Positions 11,835-24,276 of a stretch of 64,000 nt of DNA are shown here, piece after piece (positions within the stretch are counted from its first letter, which is position 1; the number at the start of each line of letters is the position of its first letter). The DNA is from Shinisaurus crocodilurus (lineage: Eukaryota > Chordata > Lepidosauria > Squamata > Shinisauridae), in NCBI GenBank assembly GCA_021292165.1, contig CM037880.1:23834051-23898050 (forward strand), in the 5' to 3' direction. The position numbers and the translations under genes are program-made. The notes under the pieces are model-generated. The model saw only the letters and a program-made list of their open reading frames with translations. It ran no database searches and was not told the DNA's origin.

Positions 11835-12439
11835 GATGGGTTCCTGGCACACTGGCTCTAGATGAGTTCTTTAACTTATGGCCATGCATATCATAACTAA
11901 TAACTGCTGAGTTATTAACTGCTGAGTTATTACTAAGAGTTTAAATCATTTCAGTAATGTAGAATGCGCTTACTTAGTACATCACCAGAAATATTTCTCT
12001 AAATTGTTACAGAATGCCAAAACTTAGATCACAAGAAAACAGATCTCACTTTAGTACAAACTTCGTATTCTGCACTCATTAGACATTCCATGGAAAGAAC
12101 CTAATGATTCCATATGCACCAATTAAGAGACCTTATTAGTGCATTCAGCACTACATGTTAATAGCATCAGACCAAAAGCAAATCATTAAATCAGTCAGGC
12201 ACATCAAAAGCAACAGTTAATGGATTTACTGGAGGTGGGGTTGGTTTTATACGGATAACTTGGTTGTGTTCACTCTGTTACAGAAAATTGCACTAATTGG
12301 TTGATATGTTTTTTAAACCTCTCCTGGTCCAAGTCATATTATAGCCTTTATTATAACACTTGAGAGTTTCCAGATTTCTAGCTTATTAAGTGGCAGCCCC
12401 TTTTCAGATATTCAAGCCTTCTCTCATTGATTTCCTTGT

Positions 12440-12560
12440 TTTATTTATTTACAATATTTTTATATTACCATTCAACAGACATTTTCAAAGCAGTTTATAC
12501 AATAAAACCAACAATTAAAATATCATACATCTGTAAAAACTGAAAAGTGGAAAAAGCAAC
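12440..12560 (-). repeat. Retroposon 3' tail (unclassified)
   Basis: Minus-strand tail with taaactgctttgaaaatgtc and a terminal aaataaataa run, like the ccgcc-type 3' ends of lizard LINE/SINE families. Confidence 0.4.
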
Positions 12561-12707
12561 CCAAAACAGTAGTAGCTAACAACTTCTTCATGGAATATTA
12601 ATGGAATTTTTCTGTTGATACAATAGGATTTCCAACTCCGCAGGAGTTATTTCCCACTTTTTTTCCATTGTGGAAATCAAGGCAGTATGGATAAGATTCA
12701 CTGGTGA

Positions 12708-12795
12708 TCTCCCATCCAGGTACTGACCAGACCCAAGTCTGCTTAGTTTTAGCAAGTGTGCCTCCAGACCATGCTATGAGACATATGGCTGCTCA
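12708..12795 (-). repeat. 5S rRNA-derived SINE fragment
   Basis: On the minus strand it contains aaactaagcagacttgggtc and gtcagtacctggatgggaga, matching the box A to box C interior of 5S rRNA with decay. Head and tail are missing. Confidence 0.55.
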
Positions 12796-13514
12796 TGCCT
12801 GGCACATATTCATTCTACACACATTTGTTCTGCAAACAAGGCTACTTTTTCTTGGTTCTGCAAATTTTTCCTCAATCTATCTTTATTATGATAGATAGAT
12901 GGATTAGATTTGAAATCTGATGAAGTAGGCTGTTATCTAAAAAGAAGCTACAGCCCCTTCAGAAACCACAGCACGTTTTGTTTTCTTGATAGTTTGCAAG
13001 AGTGTTCAGTTGCTTGCACTTGGGGGCTTTCCTGGGAGATCTTATTGCTCATGCAGCTTCGTGCAGTCCACATGTCTTCAAGTTTCATCATGCACTAGTC
13101 CCAGTCTGTTTGCATAGCAGATGGGGACACAGCTGGATGTATATGTACTATGCAAGTTTTGATGTCAACATATACTTTTGTGCCTCCGTTAGTCTCCCTT
13201 CTTCTGGGGAGCAATATGTGCCCCTGCATCCTTAGGGAGCCCCACTTCCTACACTGAGAACCATGGAGTTCAGACTGGTGCTGTCGCATTGCAAATATAC
13301 TCTGACCATTGGCAACCAACTTCAGTCCCATTGATTTCAATGGGTCTACTCTAAGTATGACTAAGTCTGGATCCAACTCTGTTTCTTCTATGTTCCCCCT
13401 GAAATAAGAAAGATAAAACAATACTTGTGCTTTTTATCTGAGGAGACTTATACCTTGAGTGAACCTTTGCAGAAACAAACCAGTGATAATGGAAGTTGAG
13501 TAGGAAGTGGGGCT

Positions 13515-13552
13515 ATTTTCCAAACATAAAGGTAATATTTATCAATGCTAAT
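13515..13552. repeat. 38-bp direct repeat, unit 1
   Basis: Identical over 38 bp to 14170-14207, starting attttccaaacataaaggta. The units are 617 bp apart in the same orientation. Confidence 0.9.
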
Positions 13553-13564
13553 GGAACTGATACA

Positions 13565-13571
13565 TCTCTCG

Positions 13572-13603
<32 letters not shown>

Positions 13604-13635
13604 TTCTCTCCCTCCCTCCCCCCCCCTCTCTCTCA
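13565..13635. repeat. (CT)n/C-rich microsatellite
   Basis: Mixed CT, CTTT and CCCT units over about 70 bp. The Arg/Glu-rich minus-strand frame across it is an artefact. Confidence 0.95.
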
Positions 13636-14169
13636 CATACACTTTTCTCTGATGATTTTCTTCAGTGCTTCATTGAAGGTGACTGCCAAAGTTCTTAATT
13701 AATCCCATTATTTTATAAAAATTAAAATGGCCCGCATAAAATAAAAAAATGCAATGAAACCAGAGAGTGGACAAATAACAGATCTAATCAGGATGTTAGA
13801 AAATGACTTGGTAATTTTCATAAACCTTTTGACTTTTGAGATATACAGCCAATAAAATCAGACTGCATTTTTAAATTATTATTTTGAAGAGAACAGTGGA
13901 AAGTTGGCAGAAACCAAGATTTTGCAGTGAAGTAGGGAGGCGAACAAGTTGTAAATGGCTCTAATGCCTTCCAGATGGCACATTTTTACTTGGGGACTGG
14001 ATTTGGAGTAATTAAAGGCATGTGAATTCCCTATAAAGACTGAACTTCTCCAGCTTGACACTGGAAAGCTGAACTCCAAAGTCTTTAAACTGCTAAGTGT
14101 ATTCTCCCTCCCTACCCCCATTTGAAATCCTTGCATTTGTGAATATTTCTTATTTAACAAAGAGAAATC

Positions 14170-14207
14170 ATTTTCCAAACATAAAGGTAATATTTATCAA
14201 TGCTAAT
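14170..14207. repeat. 38-bp direct repeat, unit 2
   Basis: Second exact copy of the unit at 13515-13552. Confidence 0.9.
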
Positions 14208-14292
14208 AATGATGGTGATGATGTCTGGTACAAAAAGTTTCAAAATTAAAATGTTTATTCTCATAAATATGTGTTTTCAAAATTATATTAAA

Positions 14293-14372
14293 GCCTGGTC
14301 CTATACATGTATATTCAGAAGTAAACCCCATTGAATACAATGGGACTCTCAGGTATAGAATTGGAGCCTTAA
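14293..14372. repeat. Short palindromic MITE-like element
   Basis: gcctggtcctatacatgt on the left, aggtatagaattggagcc on the right, and a centre ccccattgaatacaatggga. Same family as 10051. Confidence 0.55.
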
Positions 14373-14589
14373 TTTGTTGCTGAATCCAATGCTAACTAAT
14401 ATTATGAATAGGAGGGCTGAGCCCTCCCATTTTGAAAATGCATTTCATACATGAGTCTCCAATCTGGATGGAGCCAAGCTCTCAGCATGGTGAGGTTAAA
14501 CCACCAACAGTACAGGGCTTCCAAGGTCAGAAATCACACACACCCCATAGCCACTTTCTGACTTAGGACATCCCACACATCAATTTAGT

Positions 14590-14787
14590 AATTTTTTATC
14601 CTGCCCTTTCTCCAAGGAGCTCAGGGCAATTTACAAGGTTCCACCTTCCCATGTTATCCTCACAACAACCCTGTGAGGTAGGCTAGGCTGAGAAATAGTG
14701 ACTGGCCCAAGATCACCCAGAAGCTTTATGACTGAGCCGAGATTTAGACCTCGATCTCCCTGGTCCTAGTCCAGCACACTAAGCCTT
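14590..14787 (-). repeat. MIR/CORE-type tRNA SINE
   Basis: Minus strand retains cctacctcacagggttgttg, a gatcttgggccagtcac core, and a degraded head. About 80% similar by eye to the younger copies. Confidence 0.75.
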
Positions 14788-15028
14788 ACAGTAAATTGTT
14801 GGTTTTATTAAATTGATGCATGTTATGTCTTAAAGTCAAAGTTCTCAACCTGCATGAAAAATTACCCCCCTCCCAGCTAAACTATTTTTGCTATGCAATA
14901 GCATAATAATCCTGTTACATGATTATGAGAACCATCTACCGTATTTAACCACAATACTTAACCACAAAGTGATTTTTGTTAGGGGAGAGAGCATGATGGG
15001 GACTGAGCAACAGAGCATGCTGTTTGTG

Positions 15029-15085
15029 TCCTAGGACAGTGTTCTCCAACCTTGCATGGAGAGGTTGGAGAACACTGTCCTAGGA
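15029..15085. repeat. 24-bp perfect hairpin
   Basis: Arms 15029-15052 and 15062-15085 are exact reverse complements around a 9-nt spacer tgcatggag. The arm contains cagtgttctccaacct, which looks like a hAT terminal inverted repeat, so this may be two hAT ends back to back. Confidence 0.85.
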
Positions 15086-15497
15086 TACAAGGGCAGGCAG
15101 GATCACTGTATCCATAAAGGTACAGCAAAGAGACCGAAGGCAGGAACCCAGGAGCTTAAATAAGCTCTTACCTGTGTCCCCGCCCTTTTGAGCCATTGGC
15201 TCATTTCTAGTGACCCACCTGCCCAGCTGCCTGCCTCCTCTCTCCTCCCCCACATGCAAGCCTTCTCCCCGGCCCCATATGAGGGGCCATTGGAAGTTCT
15301 TACTGTCAGTTACCAGATTTGCTGACAACCTTGTATTTGTGTAACAAATAGTAATTCTATATATGGTTATCTCTGTCAGTATTAGGTAGCTGCTCTTTCG
15401 TGTTAATAGGTTTGTATTAGGTTTATTTAACATATTCACCACCTGGTTTATACCCATCCAAAAGCCAAAGCAGTCTCCTAGGAAGAAACTTTTTCTC

Positions 15498-15866
15498 CCA
15501 GGAAATTGGAAGTGAAGGCTGATGCCTTAACAGATGTGCCCTGTGATGTAGTGATGTTGTGCAATGTCACAAATTGTGCTTGTTTACAATTTGCCTTCCA
15601 TGCACACACACTTATCCTGGGTCTTTCAGGCCCAAATCCAGATGGGGAGGATGTAGTGCCTTGGACCAGCAAAGATCCCCCATGTTGTCCTGGTCCTGTA
15701 TTGCTTTATGAAAAATATGAGCCTTACTATATCGCTAGAGGATCCTCTGAGTTTACCCATGCCTATTGTTTCTTGTAAGCAACCACAATTTGTGACATTG
15801 TACAACATCATTACTGATCACGGGGGATATCTGTGAAAGTATCAGCCTTTGATTCAAATTTCCTGG
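15498..15866. mobile_element. Fold-back MITE (369 bp)
   Basis: Left arm starts ccaggaaatt and right arm ends aatttcctgg. Within the arms, caatgtcacaaattgtg at 15562-15578 is mirrored by cacaatttgtgacattg near 15784-15800, and aaggctgat/atcagcctt are also inverted. Both strands therefore give similar spurious peptides around V-NCACLQ. No transposase. Confidence 0.72.
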
Positions 15867-16728
15867 CTTTCTGGAGCTTGACCCAACAAAGCCTTAACTC
15901 TGATCTTAAACAGCAGGATTTTGATCACTGTATTTCCCTGATTTTTGAAAGGAAAATATATTACAACAGTGTACTGAAACAAAACAAAAACACAACCTAA
16001 AAAACAAACATTAACAAGTCATTAACTGAATAGATGTGTACAAATGAATAGATAAGTCTCTGTATGTTCAGAAAGACTTACTTCTGAGTAAGCCTGCACA
16101 GGATTCCAACATGCCCTTGCCCTCTCTATCCCTACTTCATTTATGATCTCAGTGAGAGTGATTTCCTTAGCCTTCAAACTTACCTTACTCTTGTTTCAGT
16201 TGACAGTTTCATGCTACCCCTCCCCCACTGTCAGAATGCTGACAGGAACACTGGATTCTGGAATGCCTCTTAAAACACTGAGTACTGGCAGCATTCTAGC
16301 GTCAGAGGGAAACTGAGCATGCCCAACATAACTTTGCCAGCAGTTGACAAGATAGGCTTTCATGGGGAAGAAAAACCTTAGTAAGTTTTGAACTGTTACT
16401 CAGAACTTCACCAAACCAATGAAAGGTGCATTTCCCCGACAACCTTGAAAAAAGTACATCAGTAATTTTCACCAAAATTTGAAAGAAATATATGATATGC
16501 CAAGCCGCAGCTTTGAGTAAAAAGTACCAATGTGCCAATTTTCAGCAATTTTAACTTGCTGTACCTGTGGCGATTTCTATCAGATCACTCTGAAATTTTG
16601 CACAATTGTAGACCTCATGGGGTAAAGCATGGAAGCCAAGTTTCACATTATTAGCTAAACAGATGTCATTTTTATAAGCAGTAGAATGTTGAGGCTTATA
16701 AGGCAGAACCTTGGGGGGAGCTCACCTT

Positions 16729-16760
16729 AACTAAAGGGGCACTCCTGTGCCCCTTTAGTT
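16729..16760. repeat. Perfect 13-bp hairpin
   Basis: aactaaaggggca and tgcccctttagtt around a 6-nt loop. No associated element recognised. Confidence 0.7.
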
Positions 16761-17315
16761 TAATACATAGGCACCCAAAACCCATGTGTTTTACTATTTT
16801 TAAAAGGCAAACGCTTTACTCATCCCTCAGCCTCATAGCCAACACTCTGGGATTATGGTGACAGCTGGTATTTTAAATCCTTCCTGATAAAGCTAGATTT
16901 CCTCAACTAGGTGTCTTGAGAAAAACATCTATAATCAGTCCATAGGGAGAACTTGCAATACTCAGAGGAGAACACTCAAAAAGTAGAAAAAATCCTGGTT
17001 GATAGGATCAAGTAGAACAATTCCACCTCTGAGCAGGTATTGTTTAGACTTTGTTCCAGAAGCATTAAGATCCTATTTTTCCATTGACATGGAAATCTCT
17101 GCAAGTATGACCAATTTGGTACAGTACCAATGCTGTACAATGGAGTTGCCTTTACTTCCAATGGTGGTGATTACAATGCTGCATGTATGAGGTCACCAGC
17201 GAAGAAGAAAACCACATACAAGCAAATCACTCTAATCTCATATATGAAGCTGGGAAGATGGAATTCTCTCCCATTTGTATTTTGGGGCTACCTTACAATT
17301 TACACCATCTCATGC

Positions 17316-17425
17316 CTGTGTGTGTGTGTGTGTGTGTGTGTGTAAACACACACACACAGAGGGGAGAGTTTGCGAGAAAGAGGGAGGGAGAGGGAGGGAG
17401 AGAGGGGGGGAGAGAGAGAGAGACT
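17316..17425. repeat. Compound (TG)n-(AC)n and purine microsatellite
   Basis: About 13 TG units, then taa, then about 6 AC units, followed by a gagagg purine tract to 17425. The adjoining TG and AC blocks are mutually inverted. Confidence 0.93.
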
Positions 17426-18879
17426 GCCTGCCCTTTCTCTTAAAGCTGTAACTCAGCGCTTTAAAATAAGAGCTAGTCTTTTGCAATCCTCATATAAGAA
17501 TCCTTAGAGGAATTCTATGTTCTTTCTTAATTCTGGTGGGAATCCTTCCCAGACATTGTTTTTACTGAACCATAAAATTAGGACTGTCTAGTAGCAGCAT
17601 TTTCAGCCACTGATTGTAGAACTGGAAAAGGGTGGGGAAAGAGATTTTTACATTGCCCTTGAACCACTTTCCATATAATAGGGAGCCATATGCAGAATGC
17701 CTTAAAACAGAGTGTTTCTGCAATGTTAGAGCCTCCAAAGAGTGTGGAAATGAGAGCTCTCAGGAGAATCTATGGAGTGCAAATGTGATTGTATGGTTAT
17801 GTTTATTTACCATAATCTGGGCATGTGCCCAAACACAAACCACAAGTAGTCAGATTTTGTTTCTCCCACTTCCCCAAATACACTGCTGTTTATAACACAA
17901 AGCTCTAAGTGGTGCTTGGCTCCATATCTGTATTCGGATAGCCATGCTCATCTAGACCCTGTAGAGCTATAATGTTGTAAAAATATTTGCCGTGCCACTG
18001 ATAGCAATAACAGAGCAATGATTTTGCTGGCTGGGAGATTCACAATCGCAAGCTCAGCATCCTGGGACGTGTGCCAATCCAGTCTGGGTGTGCTGCTGAA
18101 GTGACACATTTTGTCTCCTTAGAGGAATGCCAGTGTGCCAACTACATCCCTGGTACAGCATTTTCTAATGACAAACTTATGGAGTGGAACTGGTACCAAC
18201 TCCAGAGAGAGATGCAAGCTGCTTTCCCTAGCTTCTTCAGTAACAGTACTATTTTCAAGTTGCAACAGTACCTTCTCCTGCTTCGTTGTTTTTTTTTTTA
18301 ACTATTACACTGTGCTATTTTAAATAAGTATTGAAATGATGTGTGTTTTCTTTAGGAACCCCCATGAATTGCAATAATTTTTTTCATTTAAAAAACAACA
18401 ACACCTCTTTCTCTGGAAGCTCGTTGCTAAGATCTAACTTCTAGTATTGAATAATTTGACTTTGGAACTTGTAATTGCTGGATTCAGTCCTTTTCGTGCA
18501 TGTGTCATAGACCATTGGCTGTTCTCAATTTCCCTTTTCCCATCTGCATACTCACAGCTAAGCTTGCCATGTGGGCGTCACAGAATTTATGAAGTAGTAA
18601 TTGTGTCAGACTAGATAACAGAATTTTCATAGGCTGGACTGGAGTACATTCTTTGCTATCTGAATACATCTGTGAGAACTATTTGGCTGTTTCTCCTGAA
18701 CAATGGTGGGGGAGATTTCATCCAAGTTTCTTTTGTGGTTGCAGTGGAATTGACAAGCATCATAAGCATCCTTTTGGCTCCAAATGATGACATTTGTGAG
18801 ATTCTGGAAGGTGTTATTCTTGGAAGGAATTGAACTTTGAGTTCCCAATAGCAAACTAATGGATTCCTATTGTATTTTT

Positions 18880-19427
18880 AGGGATGGGGGAGAAGTTTGT
18901 TCAATTCGTATTTTAATGCGAGTTAACCTAATTTTGCCCTTTTGAATCATTATGCAAACTGAAACTTTGCATACACTGTGCAAACTGAATTGAATCCTCT
19001 GAAATTCACACTTCTCCTAATTTTGCAATGGAATTCTCCAATTAAAAAAATGTATTAAAAATATGTATATTGGAGGAATAACATAAAAAAAATGTATTGT
19101 ATTAGGAAAATTGCTTGCAAAAAAATGTGTATAATAAACAAAAATGCACTGAAAATACATGTATTAGGAGAAATGTACACAAAAATGCTTATGGATGCAG
19201 CGAGAAAATGCAGGAAAATGCAGAAAGCTTTGGCTATTGGGCAGTATAGAAATGAAATAAATAAATAAAAATAACATGAATTTTCATGCAAACTTTTAAA
19301 AAAAAAATTCTCAACATTCAGGACAAATCAAACTTAAGACTGGAGAAATTCTCAAAGTGTGAGATGAACCAGACTTTGGATTAGAATAATGAGAAACTTG
19401 AGAGATCGACAGGTTTGTCCATCCCTA
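18880..19427. mobile_element. TAGGGATGG-type MITE (about 550 bp)
   Basis: Ends tagggatgggggagaagttt and, from the other side, tagggatggacaaacctgtc are imperfect inverted repeats. The interior is A-rich and patterned (aaaaatgtgtata, aaaatgcact, tgtattaggagaaatgt). A retroposon tail appears inside at 19229-19271. Related sequence occurs at 6549, 7028 and 57803-59080. The terminal TA could be a TA target site, which would suggest a Tc1/mariner-type origin, but I cannot settle the superfamily. Confidence 0.55.
19229..19271 (+). repeat. Retroposon 3' tail within a MITE
   Basis: gctttggctattgggcagta, then tagaaatg and an aaataaataaataaa run. The reverse orientation of the same tail is at 26513-26612. 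Confidence 0.55.
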
Positions 19428-20260
19428 GGATGCAGATCCTGGGCTTGGTCATCAAGGTTGTTTTTGCCTTAAGCTAAGGCTCAAACTACACACAACATCA
19501 TGCCTAGTTCCTCCCCACCTCCACATTTTCTCTTCTCCTTTTTTTTTTCAAATCTAAAGCAGTGGCCCAGGCTGCAATCTCCAGCAGCAGACCTGCCCAG
19601 GAAGAGGGACATCTTACGCATTCCTTCTCTGCCAGTTTTCCACCTCTGCTGCTGCCCCAGCTGCTTTTGGCCCTGTAGGGGAAAGATTTGGGTACATTCT
19701 TTTTTCTTTTGCAGGATCAAAAGCATCTGGGGAGGAGGGATGATTTGGAGATAGGAAAAAATGGAGAAGAAAGATGTCCTCATGTTACTGCATTTGTGTT
19801 GTCCATCTCCCATTGTTCATCAGTGTCTGCTTCGCATAATGAAAGGAAGCATCAAGGGAAAACTACATGGTATGCGTAGTTTTGAGTCTCAGCTGTTAGG
19901 TGTTGCTGTACTGAAGAGCCACACTCTGATTCCTAGTTTGCTTGTTTAAGTGGTTCCTCAACTGATCTGATCTATAGAAGGAATTGCTAGTGTACAGGAA
20001 GTGGGGCTTTTTTCCAGTAGATGTCTCCACACCCAAGCTGTGTTAAGCTGATGATTTCTTGATACTTTCTTTAAATCCACCTATTATTGCCTTATCCAGT
20101 CTCATGCCTGTTTTCCTTCTCTTTGTGTTCTATCAAGTGCAATTCAGAGCCTTTCTTCAAAGCTCAGATTTGGAGCTTCTCCAAGGACAGCTGGAGACTT
20201 TCTGAGGAACTTACATATTCTTGGAGCCTCCATATTGTGACTCTCCCTGCAGAATCTTGG

Positions 20261-20694
20261 GGCCAAATTACACATTACCCTTTCTGTATAGCTCTGGCCT
20301 TGAGTTAAGGGTGTGTTTGTTTTATAGAGTGCCAGTGTGAAACCCCTGATCCGGACTGGGACCTTAGCATGGAGGGGAAGGGGGCTTTAACCGTATGCCC
20401 CACACTGCAGTCTCAGTCCAGATCAGGGGTCCTACAGCAGCAATTTGCATTGCCAAAAGAAGTTCCATTCATTTCAATAGAATCTTTTTGGCAATGAAAA
20501 TTGCAGCTGCAGGACCCCCAATCAGGAACAGGAGTACTGCAGGCGGTGAGGGTAATACCACCCTAGCCCCCATGCTACGGTCCTGATCTGGATCAGGGCC
20601 TTGCACTGGCAATTTATAAACAAACAAACAAACAAACGCAAACCTGCACTCAAGGTCAGAACTCTGCAGCAAAGGTAACATGTAGTTTGGCCCT
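20261..20694. mobile_element. Long-inverted-repeat MITE (about 430 bp)
   Basis: The left end (gggccaaattacacattacc) mirrors the right end (ggtaacatgtagtttggccc). Inner inverted blocks include gcaatttgcattgccaaaa against ttttggcaatgaaaattgc. No coding frame and no secure target duplication. Confidence 0.58.
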
Positions 20695-23419
20695 TAATCC
20701 ATGTCTTGCTCTAATCTTTATTCTTAAAGGTATTGGATGAGATTCCTTAATCTCATCTAATATCTAGTCACAGTAATTTAAATCTGCCCCATATGTATTT
20801 ATTTTGTGGGATAATAAATGTTGCTTCCCTCTTCTCACATACAAAGGTGCTTGCAGTAAATAATGCATCATAACATAAAACAGTTTTTTTCTGCTGCAAA
20901 TCAGTGCTATGAAACCCTTCATATTCTTTTGCAGATACCTCTTAGAATTATTCTCCTTTCAGTGATTCTGCTGCCAGTTTCATTTATGCTCTTTGAGAGC
21001 CTTCAGAGGTTCAAATGCCAGGCTTGACAATTTCATCTGAATGCCTTGTCATTTATCGGGAATCATAAATGCCATGAGAAACTTTATTGTTACCTTTACT
21101 GAGTGTTTCAGGACTAGGACAGCAGATGAATCAAAAGCATATTTCCTAGAATGCTCTCCAAATGCCCCCCCAAATGGCCAACAATATGTTTGGTATTCTC
21201 TGGAGACAACTACACACAGGGTACTTGTCAGTTAAGATTGAGTTCTGCTGATGTTTGGGGCTGTGAGCAAAGACAGTGCAATGCAATTGCTGAAATCTCA
21301 GGCAAGTAGGAAGAGTCAAGATTATTTACCCCAAGCCCTGGCCCTGTTCCAGGCCCAATGTCAGCATCCAACACCAGCTCCACCACTCATGCCAACCCTA
21401 AATCCCCCCCCTTAAAAACTTGGCCTGTGCCTGGGCACCACCAGTTTCCCACAATACCCCTAATGTACCATTGCTCAGGGTCTGAGGCATTGTGGGAAAT
21501 TTAAACGGTGGCTCATTGCACAGTACTGGATCAAAGCTCTACTTCTTCTGCTACCTGTTGCTGCCATCAGGTCATCCTACCAGATAGGTCTGCCATGGCT
21601 CACCCATGTAGGAGGGAGCCCACCAAAGGGCACTTCGCTAAGGACCCCCTCACACTTGGAGCCAGCCATTTCATGTTCCCTGCTCCGAATCATGCAGATG
21701 AATATAAATCCTGGCCAGGATGCTGCATGGAATCCTCATGCAGCAACATGAACGATGCAAGTTGGTTGAGCGATGCAAGTTGGTCAAGGACTGGTCAATC
21801 ACATTACCAGTTTGGCAAATGCTGAATTCTGCACTGATACACGCACGCCCTGTTCTCAAAATACCAATTTTGAACTGGCCCTTAATCAGCTTAAGTCCCA
21901 GTGTCTTAGCTTCAGCTGGTTGTGCATCAAGCAGCTGATCAGCTAAATTTAGAAAGCAGCTGGCAGCTTTGTGTTACTTGGTTTTTTTAGTTAACTTTTC
22001 AATAAATATTTCACAATTTGTAGAAGCGATGTCTGTGTAAACAATCAGCACTCACGAGCAATCCAAGAAAGGTGTGAGAAGCCATGGCACTTATCTGCAC
22101 CCTAACAAATAGGTACCATTGCTCGTATCTGCAAGGCTGCAGTGAATGTCCTGCTAAGACATGGAATGAGCAGAAAAATCTCAATTTAGAATATTTATTT
22201 AAGACAGAAGGGAAACTGTAGCATAAATCCACCTTCCTAATCTCTTTGCAGGACAACTTCACCGCATGAAACATCTACAAAACTGTCTCAGAGTGAACAT
22301 TTCCTCTTTTTGTTTCCTTGTCTTTGAAATAGGACAGTGAAGCTAATGCATTGATCAATGGCTACTAAAACATCAGATGTATAAGAGGAAATGCTGTTAG
22401 CACAATATTTCACATATGTTAATGCTTACAGTACCATCAGTGTCAGCTTTATTTTCAATTTGATATATACCAAAGCTGGCATACGATTTTTAACAGTGAG
22501 GTAATGTCATTTTTAATTTAGAGAGCCTTTAGCTGTCCACTTTAACTAGTGATATCATCTTTGCAGTTGTCTCTGGAGATCTCATGTAAACATAAATAAT
22601 GGGGCCCAGACAGTTTGGAACTGCATTGTTATGGGTGGCACTGGTCATTGTAAAGACCTTTTTTTTTTTTCTTTTGCTCACTTCAAAATTGTCAGATATA
22701 GTTTACATTACTGCCATTTTAAAAAAAATATATCTTCCATACATTGATATAATTTGGGGGGGGGGGTTCAGTGTGCATAGCAATAGGATGAAATGGCCAG
22801 AACAAATTAATACAACACATTAATATCAGCTATAATAGCATAATGAAAAGAAAATGAGATTGTGCGGATAAAAAAACCATTTGGTGAATTTTAAAAGGCA
22901 ACATACTGGAGCATGAAGAACTAAACAGTTACCATTCCAGTCAACTTCCAAGTATTAGAAAGAAGCCCAAAACAACATGTAGAAATTAAATGCCATTTCT
23001 TGACCTCCGGACTTTCTCTTTGCTTGCAAGTTCCAATCTTTCACTCTCAATGGAGTCACCTTAAGAGGGCCCACCTTTTTCCAGTTTTGTATGTTTGCAA
23101 TCAGATTTTAAAACTAATTACAGGGATTTAAAAAAAAAAAATCATCTGCACATTTATGCTCCCAACCAGCCTTTCTGAATTCAAATGTAGAACAGCATAG
23201 GACCAAGGGCAGATCTCTGATGAGATTATGTATGTCATTAAAAGAAATACATGCTTAGGAAAGAGAAGAGAAGAGCAATTTGATTCCCGCCCCCAGCTTT
23301 CTCAGCTGGGCCCTTTCAAACTTCAGGAAGGCAGAGTGCTCTCGGGTTCAGGTTCAGGTTCAGCTACTTCTGTCCTGAAAAGAAACACAAAAGCAGGGAG
23401 CAATCCACAACTAGATGTG

Positions 23420-23527
23420 CAATCCTATGCAAGTTTAGACAGAAAAAAGGCCTACAACTCCAAGCATGCCCCAGCCAGCTATGCTTGTTATAGACCTTTT
23501 TTCTGTCTAAACTTGCATAGGATTGCG
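23420..23527. repeat. Hairpin element with about 32-bp arms
   Basis: The left arm (gcaatcctatgcaagtttag, then acagaaaaaagg) is mirrored exactly by the right arm ending ttgcataggattgc. Spacer of about 40 bp. The gcaatcctatgca end links it to the short palindrome family. Confidence 0.8.
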
Positions 23528-24276
23528 CCTTAAGGTACCCCTGTGTGGGTTAATATAATTACTCTAGGAGTATAAAAGCACTCCTTTCTGCTTCTTGTTT
23601 CATTTGATTTGATTTTGTTTTTACCTTTGTTGTTCCAGCACTGATATTTGTGTATATCCTGAAGATCTTATACATGCATGTTTCCCCCCTCTAGATTGCA
23701 GGTCTATGTTTAATTTTTTAAAATAAAACTAAATTTGCATCATTGCATCTATGCGCCTGAATATGCACCAGTATATTTTATGTAGAATGGGAAAACGGGC
23801 CTTTGAGATGGGAGTATAAAGTTTCTCTTGCGCATGGACAGAAACAATCCCTTTCTCTTCCAGAGTAATTAGCAACAACAGAGTAATTAACAACAACAAC
23901 AACGCAGTATCTATGGTGTATGGGTGTGGGTTTCTTTGTACACACAAGAAGAAGTCCCCAATAATGAAAGAGTAGGCAGACAATGACCAGGAAGGAGGCC
24001 ATGAACAGGAAGAGTAATATTAGGAGACATCTGTCCAGCTAATTGTCTGAAGATTTATAATCCTTTAATGATGTATAAACGAGCGATATGCAATCTCCCC
24101 TCAGTTCGATAATTGTGTTCCTCAGTGTGTGTTTTCCTAGACTTCTCTCCCAGTTTGTAGTGTTAGTGCATGTGCACTCATCCTGCCACACACATGTGTC
24201 TTTTCACATTGTCCCCTGAGAATTGTAGTCCCCATCACTAGCCCTGGCAGCGAGTCACTTGGAAATTCAACTACAA

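Noticed and set aside
13448..13642. Arg/Glu-rich frame
   Set aside because: Translation of a (CT)n tract.
16729..16760. Rho-independent terminator
   Set aside because: The hairpin is perfect, but this is eukaryotic intron DNA with no adjoining transcript end.
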